From contig NZ_LGDV01000218.1 of the NCBI RefSeq assembly GCF_001280015.1, forward strand, positions 1-58,758: 58,758 nt of DNA. Direction: 5' to 3'. This document shows, one piece after another, positions 1 through 7,360 of the stretch. The notes beneath the pieces were generated by a model. The model ran no database searches and was not told the origin of the DNA. It was given only the letters and a program-made list of their open reading frames with translations. Numbering within the stretch: position 1 is the first letter of the stretch; every line of letters starts with the position of its first letter. The DNA comes from Streptomyces sp. MMG1121 (GTDB lineage Bacteria > Actinomycetota > Actinomycetes > Streptomycetales > Streptomycetaceae). A program made the position numbers and the translations under genes.

Positions 1-1391
1 GCTGCGGCGGGGGCAGGGGTGGGGGTGGGCTCCGGAACCGGGGCGGGCTGCGGCGCGGGCGGGGCCCCGCCCGCGTCGGCCGGAGCAGGAGCGCCGCCCG
101 CGCGGACGGCCGCCCGAGCCGCCGCGGGGCCGCCACCGGGAGGTACCGGCGCACCGCCGCCGAGGCCGTGGCCGTGGGCCTCGGGACCGGGGACGTAGCC
201 CATGGCGGGCGCTCCGCCTCCGCCCGAGAAGTTGACTCCGCGCTCAAGGCGGTCGAGGCGGGCCATCACCGAACGCTCGTCGCCGTAGGCGGCCGGGAGC
301 ATCACGCGCGCGCAGATCAGTTCCAGCTGGAGGCGGGGCGAGGTGGCGCCGCGCATCTCGGTCAGGCCCTCGTTGACCAGGTCGGCGGCGCGGCTCAGCT
401 CGGCGGCGCCGAACGTGGCGGCCTGGGCCTGCATCCGCTCCAGGACGTCGGCGGGGGCGTCGATGAGCCCCTTGTCCACCGCGTCCGGAACGGCGGCGAG
501 GATCACCAGGTCGCGCAGCCGCTCCAGCAGGTCGGCGACGAAGCGGCGCGGGTCGTTGCCGCCCTCGATGACACGGTCCACGACCTCGAAGGCGGCGGCC
601 CCGTCACCGGTGGCGAAGGCCTCGACCACGGAGTCGAGAAGGGACCCGTCGGTGTAGCCGAGGAGGGAGGTGGCCATGGCGTACGTCACACCCTCGGCCC
701 CGGCGCCGGCGAGGAGCTGGTCCATGACGGACATGGAGTCACGCACGGAGCCCGCACCGGCGCGCACGACGAGCGGCAGCACTCCCTCTTCCACCGGGAT
801 GTCCTCCCGGCCGCACACCTCGGCGAGGTAGTCCCGCAGGGTGCCCGGCGGCACGAGCCGGAAGGGGTAGTGGTGGGTCCGTGACCGGATCGTCCCGATG
901 ACCTTCTCGGGCTCGGTCGTGGCGAAGATGAACTTCAGATGCTCCGGCGGCTCCTCGACGACCTTCAGCAGCGCGTTGAAGCCGGCCGACGTGACCATGT
1001 GGGCCTCGTCGATGATGTAGATCTTGTACCGGCTGCTCGCGGGGCCGAAGAACGCCTTCTCGCGCAGCTCACGGGCGTCGTCCACGCCACCGTGCGACGC
1101 CGCGTCGATCTCGATGACGTCGATCGAACCCGGCCCGTTCCTGGCCAGGTCCTGGCACGACTGGCACTCGCCGCAGGGCGTCGGGGTGGGACCTTGCTCA
1201 CAGTTCAGACAACGGGCGAGGATGCGCGCGCTGGTCGTCTTCCCGCATCCACGCGGCCCGCTGAACAGGTACGCGTGATTGACCCGGTTGTTCCGCAGCG
1301 CCTGCTGCAGCGGGTCGGTGACATGCTCCTGCCCGATGACCTCGGCAAAGGTCTCCGGGCGATAGCGGCGGTACAGCGCGAGAGACGACAC
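1..1391 (-). CDS. dnaX: DNA polymerase III subunit gamma/tau, 3' end outside window
   Basis: Clamp-loader ATPase of the replicative polymerase. The protein reads VSSLALYRRYRPETFAEVIG from a GTG at 1391. It contains the Walker A motif GPRGCGKTT, a four-cysteine zinc module (CLNCEQGPTPTPCGECQSC), Walker B DEAH in IIDEAHM and the sensor-1 region FIFATTEP. The visible C-terminal part is turning into an Ala/Pro-rich linker when the window ends, so the gene is partial here. It lies directly downstream of the SRP RNA gene on the same strand, a common actinobacterial order. No strong ribosome-binding site precedes the GTG; upstream in-frame GTG and TTG codons exist, but the family normally starts at this point. 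Confidence 0.95.
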   Translation of the reverse strand, partial: MSSLALYRRYRPETFAEVIGQEHVTDPLQQALRNNRVNHAYLFSGPRGCGKTTSARILARCLNCEQGPTPTPCGECQSCQDLARNGPGSIDVIEIDAASHGGVDDARELREKAFFGPASSRYKIYIIDEAHMVTSAGFNALLKVVEEPPEHLKFIFATTEPEKVIGTIRSRTHHYPFRLVPPGTLRDYLAEVCGREDIPVEEGVLPLVVRAGAGSVRDSMSVMDQLLAGAGAEGVTYAMATSLLGYTDGSLLDSVVEAFATGDGAAAFEVVDRVIEGGNDPRRFVADLLERLRDLVILAAVPDAVDKGLIDAPADVLERMQAQAATFGAAELSRAADLVNEGLTEMRGATSPRLQLELICARVMLPAAYGDERSVMARLDRLERGVNFSGGGGAPAMGYVPGPEAHGHGLGGGAPVPPGGGPAAARAAVRAGGAPAPADAGGAPPAPQPAPVPEPTPTPAPAA

Positions 1392-1475
1392 GCATACGAG
1401 GTTATAGGCGCCCACTGACAACCAGCCCCGCGAATGCTCGCGGCCCTCTGGCGGCCCGGCCCGCACCCGGAAACA

Positions 1476-1569
1476 CAAGGGCCCCCCACGCACCCGCCAG
1501 AGCCGACCTACCCTTGCTGCCTTCCGGCCCTGGGGGAGTTCAGTCAGATAGCGCCGCGTGAGGGGCTGC
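1476..1569 (-). ncRNA. ffs: Signal recognition particle RNA (small bacterial SRP RNA)
   Basis: On the minus strand the conserved apical region GGGCCGGAAGGCAGCAAGGG is present, the hallmark Ffh-binding hairpin of bacterial SRP RNA. The outer ends pair: GCCCCTCACGC near 1567 is complementary to GCGTGGGGGGC near 1481. A T-rich stretch follows around 1470-1476. Location just upstream of dnaX on the same strand is typical for Streptomyces. The exact ends are estimated from the pairing. Confidence 0.93.
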
Positions 1570-1574
1570 GCCCA

Positions 1575-1610
1575 CAGTACCCGATCGCGGCCCGCGGTCA
1601 GTACCCGATC
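1575..1610 (-). promoter_or_regulatory. Duplicated promoter-like element upstream of ffs
   Basis: The 12-mer GATCGGGTACTG occurs twice on the minus strand, at 1586-1575 and 1610-1599, exactly 24 bp apart. The proximal copy places a TACTGT -10-like hexamer just before the predicted 5' end of the SRP RNA. The repeat could be a tandem promoter or a regulator site; the sequence alone does not decide. Confidence 0.45.
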
Positions 1611-1651
1611 ACCGCCCGCCGCCGCCCCCGATCCGGGCCTGCGGGAACGAG

Positions 1652-1682
1652 TTCACGAGCACCCCCATCGGTCATGTAATGT
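1652..1682 (+). promoter_or_regulatory. Putative promoter of tRNA-Ser(GGA)
   Basis: TTCACG at 1652-1657 and TAATGT at 1677-1682 are spaced by 19 bp and lie directly before the tRNA 5' end at 1690. The same TAATGT hexamer is used before the tRNA-Arg gene later in the window. Confidence 0.4.
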
Positions 1683-1689
1683 TTGCGGC

Positions 1690-1777
1690 GGAGGATTCGC
1701 CTAGAGGCCTAGGGCGCACGCTTGGAAAGCGTGTTGGGGGCAACCCCTCACGAGTTCGAATCTCGTATCCTCCGCCA
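1690..1777 (+). tRNA. tRNA-Ser(GGA), CCA encoded
   Basis: Acceptor stem GGAGGAT (1690-1696) pairs with ATCCTCC (1767-1773). The anticodon arm contains cttGGAaag, giving anticodon GGA. A long variable arm (ttgggggcaacccctca) and the T-loop GTTCGAATC are present, followed by discriminator G and an encoded CCA at 1775-1777. The 3' half is duplicated 1430 bp downstream, showing that this gene was an integration target. Confidence 0.97.
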
Positions 1778-1789
1778 GTGCCTCACCGG
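1722..1789 (+). repeat. Left copy of 68-bp direct repeat (attachment-site-like)
   Basis: The 68 bases from the anticodon loop of tRNA-Ser(GGA) through the sequence after CCA are identical to 3152-3219. A tRNA 3'-half duplication of this kind is the footprint of site-specific integration into a tRNA gene. Similarity resumes briefly after one mismatch, and both copies run into a strong hairpin. Confidence 0.9.
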
Positions 1790-2145
1790 GCACGATGTCG
1801 AAGGGCCCCCTGGAAACAGGGGGCCCTTCGACGTTGTCCTCGGCTGCGCTGAGCCAAATGCGGCGCATCGCTGCGGGCATGTCGTCCCACGCACCGCCAC
1901 AATGCATCCCGCAGAGCAATGTCAGCGGCATCTCGCGCCGCCGCTTCCTTCGCCTCCGAGAGCGTGAGGTGCTCACCCACCGAACATCTCTCCCCGGGCG
2001 CATGTGGACGGACCAGCTGTCCGCTGAGCAACTGCGAGACCTTGAGCTCGATCGACCTGAAGACGTCTGCCGAAGGCACCAAGGACACGGACTCTCCTCC
2101 TGACAGTTCCGCCAACGGCTGGAGGCTCACCGCCGCGAAGGGCAA
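1783..2145 (-). CDS. Doubtful hypothetical protein, possibly a truncated remnant
   Basis: A 120-codon frame in the element. The central part (for example LTLSEAKEAAARDAADIALR) looks like a plausible helical protein, but the last 30 residues are read through the tRNA terminator hairpin. The start is uncertain and no family is recognised. If real, it is probably the 5' part of an element gene whose end was lost at the integration junction. It may equally be a chance frame. Confidence 0.2.
   Translation of the reverse strand: MPFAAVSLQPLAELSGGESVSLVPSADVFRSIELKVSQLLSGQLVRPHAPGERCSVGEHLTLSEAKEAAARDAADIALRDALWRCVGRHARSDAPHLAQRSRGQRRRAPCFQGALRHRAR
1797..1832 (+). terminator. Strong hairpin after tRNA-Ser(GGA)
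   Basis: Perfect 16-bp arms (GTCGAAGGGCCCCCTG and its complement) enclose a GAAA tetraloop. It starts 20 bases after the tRNA and is the expected transcription terminator of the tRNA. Confidence 0.8.
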
Positions 2146-2322
2146 CTATCCGCACCCACCGCTGCATGCGCTGGTGGGAGTGAACGGCACGAGGTGACCG
2201 AGTGAAGCGGTACGCCAGCAGTCATGCGTGGGGAAGGCTCGTGGATTGACCATTGGCCTCCTGCGCCTGACCGATTCAGCACCACTGGTAAGGGCGTTTA
2301 CACCAAGAGTATGGTCCCTTGT

Positions 2323-2601
2323 ATGGCAACGAGGAAAGTAACGGTGACGATCCCCGAAGACCTCCTGGACGAGATCCGCGCCGAGGCGGCTGAACGGGGA
2401 CTTTCGGCGTATGTCGCCGAAGCACTGCGATTCAAGCGCGACCGGGACCGTCTGCTGGAACTGGTCGACTGGCTGCAGGAGGAGCACGGCCCGGTCACCG
2501 AGGACGAGCGCGCGGCAGCATTCGCGGAACTGGAAGATCTCGACGCCGAGCACGAGCGCCGCAGCACCGCCGGAGGACACAACGCCGGAGAGGCCGCGTG
2601 A
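2323..2601 (+). CDS. VapB-like antitoxin of a VapBC pair
   Basis: 92 residues. The N-terminus MATRKVTVTIPEDLLDEIRA has the pattern of a ribbon-helix-helix DNA-binding domain (basic strand, then two helices), followed by an acidic tail expected to wrap the toxin. The stop overlaps the toxin start (GTGA at 2598-2601), so translation is coupled. An ATG at 2311 is an alternative start. A -10-like TATGGT at 2309-2314 sits about 9 bases before the ATG, so transcripts may be leaderless and start close to the chosen codon. Family knowledge predicts autorepression by the toxin-antitoxin complex. Confidence 0.8.
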   Translation: MATRKVTVTIPEDLLDEIRAEAAERGLSAYVAEALRFKRDRDRLLELVDWLQEEHGPVTEDERAAAFAELEDLDAEHERRSTAGGHNAGEAA

Positions 2602-3023
2602 AGAAGCGTGCCGGTGATTACGGGCAGCGGCCACCGCGCGTCTTCGTACTCGACTGTGAGGCTCTGTCTCTCGCTGTGCGCGGCGACCGGAAGATGATCG
2701 CCTGGCTCGACCTCGCGGCCCGGGACGAAGCCGAGGTAGTCACGTCCCCCATGACGCTGGTCGAGGCGTACGACGGCAGAACCACCGAGCAGCGCTGGGA
2801 CTGGGTGCTGTCGCGACTCAAAGTCGCCGACATCGGGAAGGACGAGGCCCGCCAGGCCCGTCGGCTCCTGTCCGACGCCAAGCTCCACGGCCACAAGTAC
2901 GCGATCGACGCGGTGCTCGCCGTCATCGCCCGACAGCAGAAAGGGCAGGTCACCGTCTTCACCTCGGACGTGGACGACCTGGAGAAGCTGGTCCCGAACT
3001 CGATCGTCGTCAGGAAGGTCTGA
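2598..3023 (+). CDS. PIN-domain toxin, VapC-like
   Basis: 141 residues from a GTG that overlaps the antitoxin stop by 4 bases. Spaced acidic residues typical of PIN ribonucleases are visible: VFVLDCEAL near residue 19, TLVEAYD near 53, YAIDAVLAV near 98 and VFTSDVDDLEKL near 117. The length and C-terminal TSDxxDL motif fit VapC-type toxins, which cleave RNA in a metal-dependent way. Together with the upstream gene it is the only recognisable cargo of the tRNA-Ser element. Confidence 0.8.
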   Translation: MKKRAGDYGQRPPRVFVLDCEALSLAVRGDRKMIAWLDLAARDEAEVVTSPMTLVEAYDGRTTEQRWDWVLSRLKVADIGKDEARQARRLLSDAKLHGHKYAIDAVLAVIARQQKGQVTVFTSDVDDLEKLVPNSIVVRKV

Positions 3024-3036
3024 CCCGACCCGCGCT

Positions 3037-3056
3037 GGTCTCAGTTCTGGTCTCAT
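3037..3056 (+). repeat. Tandem TGGTCTCA octamers near the right end of the element
   Basis: TGGTCTCA occurs at 3037-3044 and again at 3049-3056, 12 bp apart, between the toxin stop and the right 68-bp repeat. Position and spacing resemble recombinase arm-type sites, but this is inference. Confidence 0.35.
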
Positions 3057-3151
3057 TCACCCCCGTCCAGCGTCGTCCGAAACCTCCGCCATCACCCGCT
3101 CCACCGCAGGTCAGAACGCTCCCGTCCCACCCCGAACCCCCAGACGAACAT

Positions 3152-3219
3152 TTGGAAAGCGTGTTGGGGGCAACCCCTCACGAGTTCGAATCTCGTATCC
3201 TCCGCCAGTGCCTCACCGG
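3152..3219 (+). repeat. Right copy of 68-bp direct repeat, tRNA-Ser 3' fragment
   Basis: Identical to 1722-1789 and contains the anticodon loop, variable arm, T arm, acceptor 3' strand and CCA of tRNA-Ser(GGA), but no 5' half, so it cannot form a tRNA. It marks the right junction of the integrated segment. Confidence 0.9.
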
Positions 3220-3269
3220 ACACGTCGAAGGGCCCCACCGCTTGCGGTGGGGCCCTTCGACGTGTCCGG
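3216..3269. terminator. Very long bidirectional terminator hairpin
   Basis: Perfect 25-bp arms (3216-3240 and 3245-3269) enclose the loop CTTG. It lies between the right tRNA fragment and the convergent CopC-CopD gene, and probably was the original terminator shared by the tRNA and that gene. Confidence 0.8.
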
Positions 3270-3340
3270 ACCGCCGTTGCCCCGGGATTCGCGCGGGACG
3301 TGACGGTCGCCTCACTCGACCCCTCCCCGCCGCCGACGCG

Positions 3341-5182
3341 CTACCGCATCACCCGCAGCGGCGCCGACACCGTCACCTGGTCCAGTTCCGACACCCGTAC
3401 CGTCACCTTCATCGTCCAGGTCCCCGGGATGGGGAGGTCGAAGGTGTCGGCGCCCCAGTAGCCGCCGCGGTCGGTGACCCTGGTGTCCAGGGGGCCGATC
3501 CGCTGGGCGGGGAGGGTGAGGGTGATGTGGAGTTCGGGGACCGTGGACAGGCCGCCGTCAGGGCCGTAGACCACCGCCTGGACGGAGGACGTGCCCACCC
3601 GGCCCGGGTCCAGGGTGATCTGGACCTTGCCGTGGCCGCCGGGGGTGCCGACGTCGAAGGGGATCGTCGTGACGGACGCCGTCGCGATGCCGGCCACCGG
3701 GTCGCCGGACCGCGCCGCCTCGGTGGCCGTGCGGCCGGGCACGGTGCTCGTCAGAAGGGTCGTCAGGGCCAGGACCACCGCCGCCACGGCCGCCTCCGCC
3801 AGCACCGAGCGGCGCAGGAGGTGCAAGGGGAGGGGCGGGGGCGCGGGGGGCGGTTCCTCGGGGAGCGGGGGGCCCGTTGCCGGTTCGGGGACCCGGGTGG
3901 GGGCCGGTGTGCCCGTACGTGCCCGGACCCGGGTCAGACGGGTCGTCCAGGCGCGGGAACAGGCCGCTGCCAGCAGGAGTGCGGCGACCGCGGCCAGTTT
4001 GGCCAGCAGGGTGCGGCCGTACGCCGTGTCCGTGAGCGCCTGCCAGGAACCGAGCCCGCGCCAGGACTGGTAGACGCCGGTCACGGCCAGGACCGTCACG
4101 GAGGCGAGGGCCAGGCGGGAGAAACGGGCCGGTACCGAGAGCGGGAGCGCCGGGGTGCGGGACAGCGTCCGCAGGAGCGCGGCCAGGCCGCCCAGCCAGG
4201 TGCCCATGGCCAGCAGGTGCAGCGTGGCCGAGGTGATCGCCAGGGGGACCTGGATGCCCGCCGAGGCGTGCTCGGCCGCCGCCCAGGTCAGGGCGAGGGG
4301 GACCGAGACGGCCGCGGCCACCGCCAGGGTGGCGCGGCGGGGGAGCCTTCTGCGGCGGGCCCGCAGCACCGTCACGACCACCGCGGCCAGCAGCAGCAAC
4401 GCCAGGCGGGCCAGCAGGAGTTCGCCGGGGCGGGTCGTCGCCGTGCGGGCGAGGGAGCCGGCGGAGAGGGCCCGCGCGGGGGACGTGCCCTCCTCGTACG
4501 GCGCCCGCAGGACGAACAGGGCGACCGTCGACGCGACGAGGGTCCAGGCGGCCGTCAGGACCGGGGTGCGCAGGGGGGCCGCCTTCGGCGGGCGGCAGTA
4601 CGCCACGAACGCCGCCGTGCCCAGCAGGAGGGCCACGGAGAGATAGGCGAGGTAGCGCGCGATGTTGTACAGGCCCGCGGTGGCCGGGTTCTCCGCGTCG
4701 TCGGGGGCCGGGCTCGCCGTCGTCGCCGTCCGTTCGCCGACGGAGAAGGTCAGCGCGCCGGACACCGGGTGACTGTCCGCCGACACCACCCGCCAGGTGA
4801 CCGTGTACGTGCCCGTGGCGAGCTTGGCGGGCAGGGAGAGGCGGGCGGTGTCCGAGCGGCCGGGGGCGTGGCCGGCGGGGCCGGTGCGCAGGCGGTGGTT
4901 GGTGGGGTCGTAGACGCGGAAGGAGTCGGTGAGCAGACCGACCGACTCGGAGAACGTCAGGGTCACCTGCCGGGGGGCCGTCCTGAGGACGGTCCCGTCG
5001 GCGGGGTCGGTCGCGCGCAGGGCCGCGTGGGCCGACGCGGGCGCCGCCGTGCCGAGCAGGAGCAGGAACAGGCCCGCGCAGAGCAGGGTCAGCCGTCGCA
5101 GCTGCCACGGCTGCCGTAGCGGCCGTAGCTGTCGCGGCCTTCGTAGCCGTCGTAGCCATGGGTGTCGGTCGCGCAGCGGCAC
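3341..5182 (-). CDS. Copper resistance protein, CopC-CopD fusion
   Basis: 613 residues. The start is a GTG at 5182 preceded by GGAGGGG. An arginine-rich N-terminus and a signal-type hydrophobic segment (LCAGLFLLLLGTAAPASAHA) lead into a CopC beta-barrel domain beginning HAALRATDPADGTVLRTAP, with the His after the cleavage site typical of copper ligation. Further motifs are VTLTFSESV and WRVVSADSHPVSG. The rest is a polytopic CopD-type membrane domain with about eight hydrophobic segments, followed by a C-terminal extracytoplasmic domain (about residues 500-613). Such fusions are common in actinobacteria and are thought to handle copper at the membrane. Convergent with the tRNA-Ser region. Confidence 0.88.
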   Translation of the reverse strand: MPLRDRHPWLRRLRRPRQLRPLRQPWQLRRLTLLCAGLFLLLLGTAAPASAHAALRATDPADGTVLRTAPRQVTLTFSESVGLLTDSFRVYDPTNHRLRTGPAGHAPGRSDTARLSLPAKLATGTYTVTWRVVSADSHPVSGALTFSVGERTATTASPAPDDAENPATAGLYNIARYLAYLSVALLLGTAAFVAYCRPPKAAPLRTPVLTAAWTLVASTVALFVLRAPYEEGTSPARALSAGSLARTATTRPGELLLARLALLLLAAVVVTVLRARRRRLPRRATLAVAAAVSVPLALTWAAAEHASAGIQVPLAITSATLHLLAMGTWLGGLAALLRTLSRTPALPLSVPARFSRLALASVTVLAVTGVYQSWRGLGSWQALTDTAYGRTLLAKLAAVAALLLAAACSRAWTTRLTRVRARTGTPAPTRVPEPATGPPLPEEPPPAPPPLPLHLLRRSVLAEAAVAAVVLALTTLLTSTVPGRTATEAARSGDPVAGIATASVTTIPFDVGTPGGHGKVQITLDPGRVGTSSVQAVVYGPDGGLSTVPELHITLTLPAQRIGPLDTRVTDRGGYWGADTFDLPIPGTWTMKVTVRVSELDQVTVSAPLRVMR

Positions 5183-5244
5183 CTCGTCCCCTCCCTGTGC
5201 CTCGTCGGGCCTCGATACAGGTACGGAGAGATCGGCCGCGTTGC

Positions 5245-6015
5245 TCACCAGGTCGGGCGGGCCGAGATGCCTCCGTCGACGACGAGGTCGTGTCCGGTGA
5301 TCCAGGTCGCGAGCGCCGAGGCCAGGAACACGCACGCGTCGGCCACGTCCTCGGGGCGGCCCAGGCGGCCGGTGGGGGCGGCGGCGAGCCAGCGGTGCAC
5401 GCCGTCCGGCCAGGCCTGCGCCAGACCCTCACGGTCGATGAGGCCGGGCGAGACCGTGTTGACGCGGATCCCCTCGGGGCCGTACTCCAGGGCTGCCGCG
5501 CGGGCGTGCATGACCACCGCCGCCTTGGCCGCGCTGTAGTGCGCGTGACCGGGGGCGGGTTGGGCGGCCTCGATGGAGGCGATGTGGGTGACGGTGCCGC
5601 CGCCGTGCGCCCGCATGTGCGCGGCCGCGGCCTGGGTGCAGGCGAAGACGCTGGTGAGGTTGGTGTCGACGACCGCGCGCCACTCGGCCGCCGTCATGCC
5701 GGGCAGCGGCTTGACCGGTTGGACGGCTGCGTTGTTGACGAGCGCGGTGAGCCTGCCGCCGGACCAGTCGGTCACGTCCCGGACCAGACGGTGACAGGCG
5801 TCCTCGTCCGTCAGGTCCGCCTGGAGTACGACGGCCTCGCCGCCCGCCTCCCGGATCCCGGCCGCCACTTCACCGGCCGCGTCCACCGCAGTGCGGCAGT
5901 GGAGGGCCACCGCCGCGCCCTGCTGCGCGAAGCGCAGGGCGAGGGCGCGGCCGATGCCGCCGCCCGCGCCGGTCACCAGGGCGGTCTGTCCGTCGAGCAG
6001 GTTCACGGGCGGCAC
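5245..6015 (-). CDS. Short-chain dehydrogenase/reductase family oxidoreductase
   Basis: 256 residues, a complete classical SDR. Visible are the NAD(P)-binding motif TGAGGGIG near residue 16, the structural NNAAV motif, catalytic Ser in IASIEA, and YSAAK with catalytic Tyr and Lys near residue 160. The C-terminal end ITGHDLVVDGG is typical of the family. The ATG at 6015 overlaps the end of the upstream cupin gene by 13 bases, so the two are likely co-transcribed. The substrate cannot be read from sequence. Confidence 0.9.
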   Translation of the reverse strand: MPPVNLLDGQTALVTGAGGGIGRALALRFAQQGAAVALHCRTAVDAAGEVAAGIREAGGEAVVLQADLTDEDACHRLVRDVTDWSGGRLTALVNNAAVQPVKPLPGMTAAEWRAVVDTNLTSVFACTQAAAAHMRAHGGGTVTHIASIEAAQPAPGHAHYSAAKAAVVMHARAAALEYGPEGIRVNTVSPGLIDREGLAQAWPDGVHRWLAAAPTGRLGRPEDVADACVFLASALATWITGHDLVVDGGISARPTW

Positions 6016-6509
6016 AGCTCGGTGATCAGGGCGGCCTCGGAGGGGTAACGCGCCGTCAGGTCGGCCGCGTCGCCGTGCTCGTAGTCCGCCGCGGTGAATC
6101 CGGGGGCCATCGTGGTCCCGAAGAGCGACCAGGCGCCGCCCGGGGCCACCCGTGCACCCATCCAGGTGCGGGCCGGCACGGTGAACTGGACGTGCTGGCC
6201 GGACAGCGGGGCGGGACCGAGGACGACGGTGCGGACGGTGCCGTCAGGTGCGAGGAGCAGAAGGTGCAACGGGGCGCCGAGGTAGAAGTGCCAGATCTCG
6301 TCGGTGGGCAGGCGGTGCAGGGCGGCGTAGTCGGCGGCGGTGAGCAGGGCGACGATGGCGGTGCCCACGGGGTGGCCGTCCGGGCGGTCGGGGCCCGTCC
6401 AGGTGTTCCGGAACAGGCCGCCTTCGCGGGGCATCGGTTCGAACCCGTAGTGGGCGATCAGCTTTTCCGGTGTCGGCTCTTGCGGTGTCGGCTCTTGCGA
6501 TGTCGTCAC
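6003..6509 (-). CDS. Cupin-superfamily protein of the DUF985 type
   Basis: 168 residues from a GTG at 6509; longer in-frame starts exist. Features matching the DUF985/cupin_5 family include the N-terminal HYGFEPMPREGGLFRNTW, then EIWHFYLGAPL, TVVLGP and a C-terminal APGFTAADYEHGD. The N-terminus holds a short QEPTP repeat encoded by near-identical 15-base units. The family is a small RmlC-like beta barrel of unknown general function. Overlaps and probably couples to the SDR gene downstream. Confidence 0.82.
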   Translation of the reverse strand: MTTSQEPTPQEPTPEKLIAHYGFEPMPREGGLFRNTWTGPDRPDGHPVGTAIVALLTAADYAALHRLPTDEIWHFYLGAPLHLLLLAPDGTVRTVVLGPAPLSGQHVQFTVPARTWMGARVAPGGAWSLFGTTMAPGFTAADYEHGDAADLTARYPSEAALITELCRP

Positions 6510-6680
6510 TCGCAGAAGGCTAGTGATCTCGGGAGGCGACGGCTCTTTCCGGGAGCGCGAGTTGGGCGTCCTTCCACGGGATCCGGCCATCGGGCCGCCT
6601 CCGGTGTCCGGCTACGACGAGGAGGGCGTGCGGCACCACCCTGAACTGCGCCGGGCGCACGCGAGGGCGATCATCGACGC

Positions 6681-7274
6681 ATGGACGTCACCCTGCATCT
6701 CGCCCAGGACCCCGAGGCCGACGCGCTGCTCGGGCGCTCCCCGCTCGCCGCGCTGGTGGGCATGCTGCTCGACCAGCAGGTTCCGATGGAGTGGGCCTTC
6801 AAGGGCCCCCGCACCATCGCCGACCGGCTCGGCGCCGGGGACGCCGGAGATCTCGACGCGCACGACATCGCCGCGATGGACCCGGAGGCCTTCGCCGCGC
6901 TGCTCTCCGACAAGCCGGCCGTACACCGCTACCCGGGCTCGATGGCCAAGCGGATCCAGCAGCTGTGCCAGTACCTCGTCGAGCACTACGACGGGGACGC
7001 CGAGGCGGTCTGGCGGGGCGTCCCGACCGGTGCCGAGCTGCGGAAGCGGCTGGAGGAACTGCCCGGGTTCGGCAAGCAGAAGGCCCAGATCTTCCTCGCG
7101 CTGCTCGGCAAGCAGCTCGGGGTCACGCCCAAGGGCTGGCGGGAGGCGGCGGGCGCGTACGGCGAGCCGGAGTCCTTCCGGTCCGTCGCCGACATCACCG
7201 GGCCCGAGTCACTGGCGAAGGTGCGCGCGCACAAGCAGGAGATGAAGGCGGCGGCGAAGGCCTCCGGCAAGTAG
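6681..7274 (+). CDS. HhH-GPD base-excision DNA repair family protein
   Basis: 197 residues. Contains ALVGMLLDQQVPMEWAFKGP, a helical DNA-glycosylase core, and a helix-hairpin-helix segment LEELPGFGKQKAQIFLALLG near residues 125-150. This matches a short actinobacterial HhH-GPD subfamily. I do not see the canonical Lys/Asp pair of endonuclease III in its usual context, and substrate specificity is unknown. It stands alone, read away from the cupin gene. Confidence 0.85.
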   Translation: MDVTLHLAQDPEADALLGRSPLAALVGMLLDQQVPMEWAFKGPRTIADRLGAGDAGDLDAHDIAAMDPEAFAALLSDKPAVHRYPGSMAKRIQQLCQYLVEHYDGDAEAVWRGVPTGAELRKRLEELPGFGKQKAQIFLALLGKQLGVTPKGWREAAGAYGEPESFRSVADITGPESLAKVRAHKQEMKAAAKASGK

Positions 7275-7360
7275 GGCCGACGTGAGGGCGGGATCGAGGC
7301 GCTTCACCCGACCGGCCCACCCCAATGGCAGGCCCCGCCACCCCGGTCACAGCATGGTCT

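Larger units (their letters stand above)
1722..3219. mobile_element. Small tRNA-Ser-integrated element carrying VapBC, no integrase
   Basis: The interval is bounded by the 68-bp direct repeats at 1722-1789 and 3152-3219, which are copies of the tRNA-Ser 3' half. The unique part (about 1.36 kb) holds a VapB-like antitoxin, a PIN-domain toxin and one doubtful short reading frame. No integrase, excisionase or replication gene is visible. It is therefore probably a decayed integrative element, or a cis-mobilizable cassette that depends on a recombinase elsewhere. The toxin-antitoxin pair may be what preserved it. Confidence 0.78.

Noticed and set aside
168..884. Long plus-strand frame across the start of the window
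   Set aside because: It is the antisense of dnaX, whose minus-strand frame carries Walker and zinc motifs. High GC content keeps shadow frames open.
3152..5119. 655-codon plus-strand frame opposite CopC-CopD
   Set aside because: Repetitive Gly/Arg/Gln composition, starts inside a tRNA fragment, and lies opposite a gene with clear domains.
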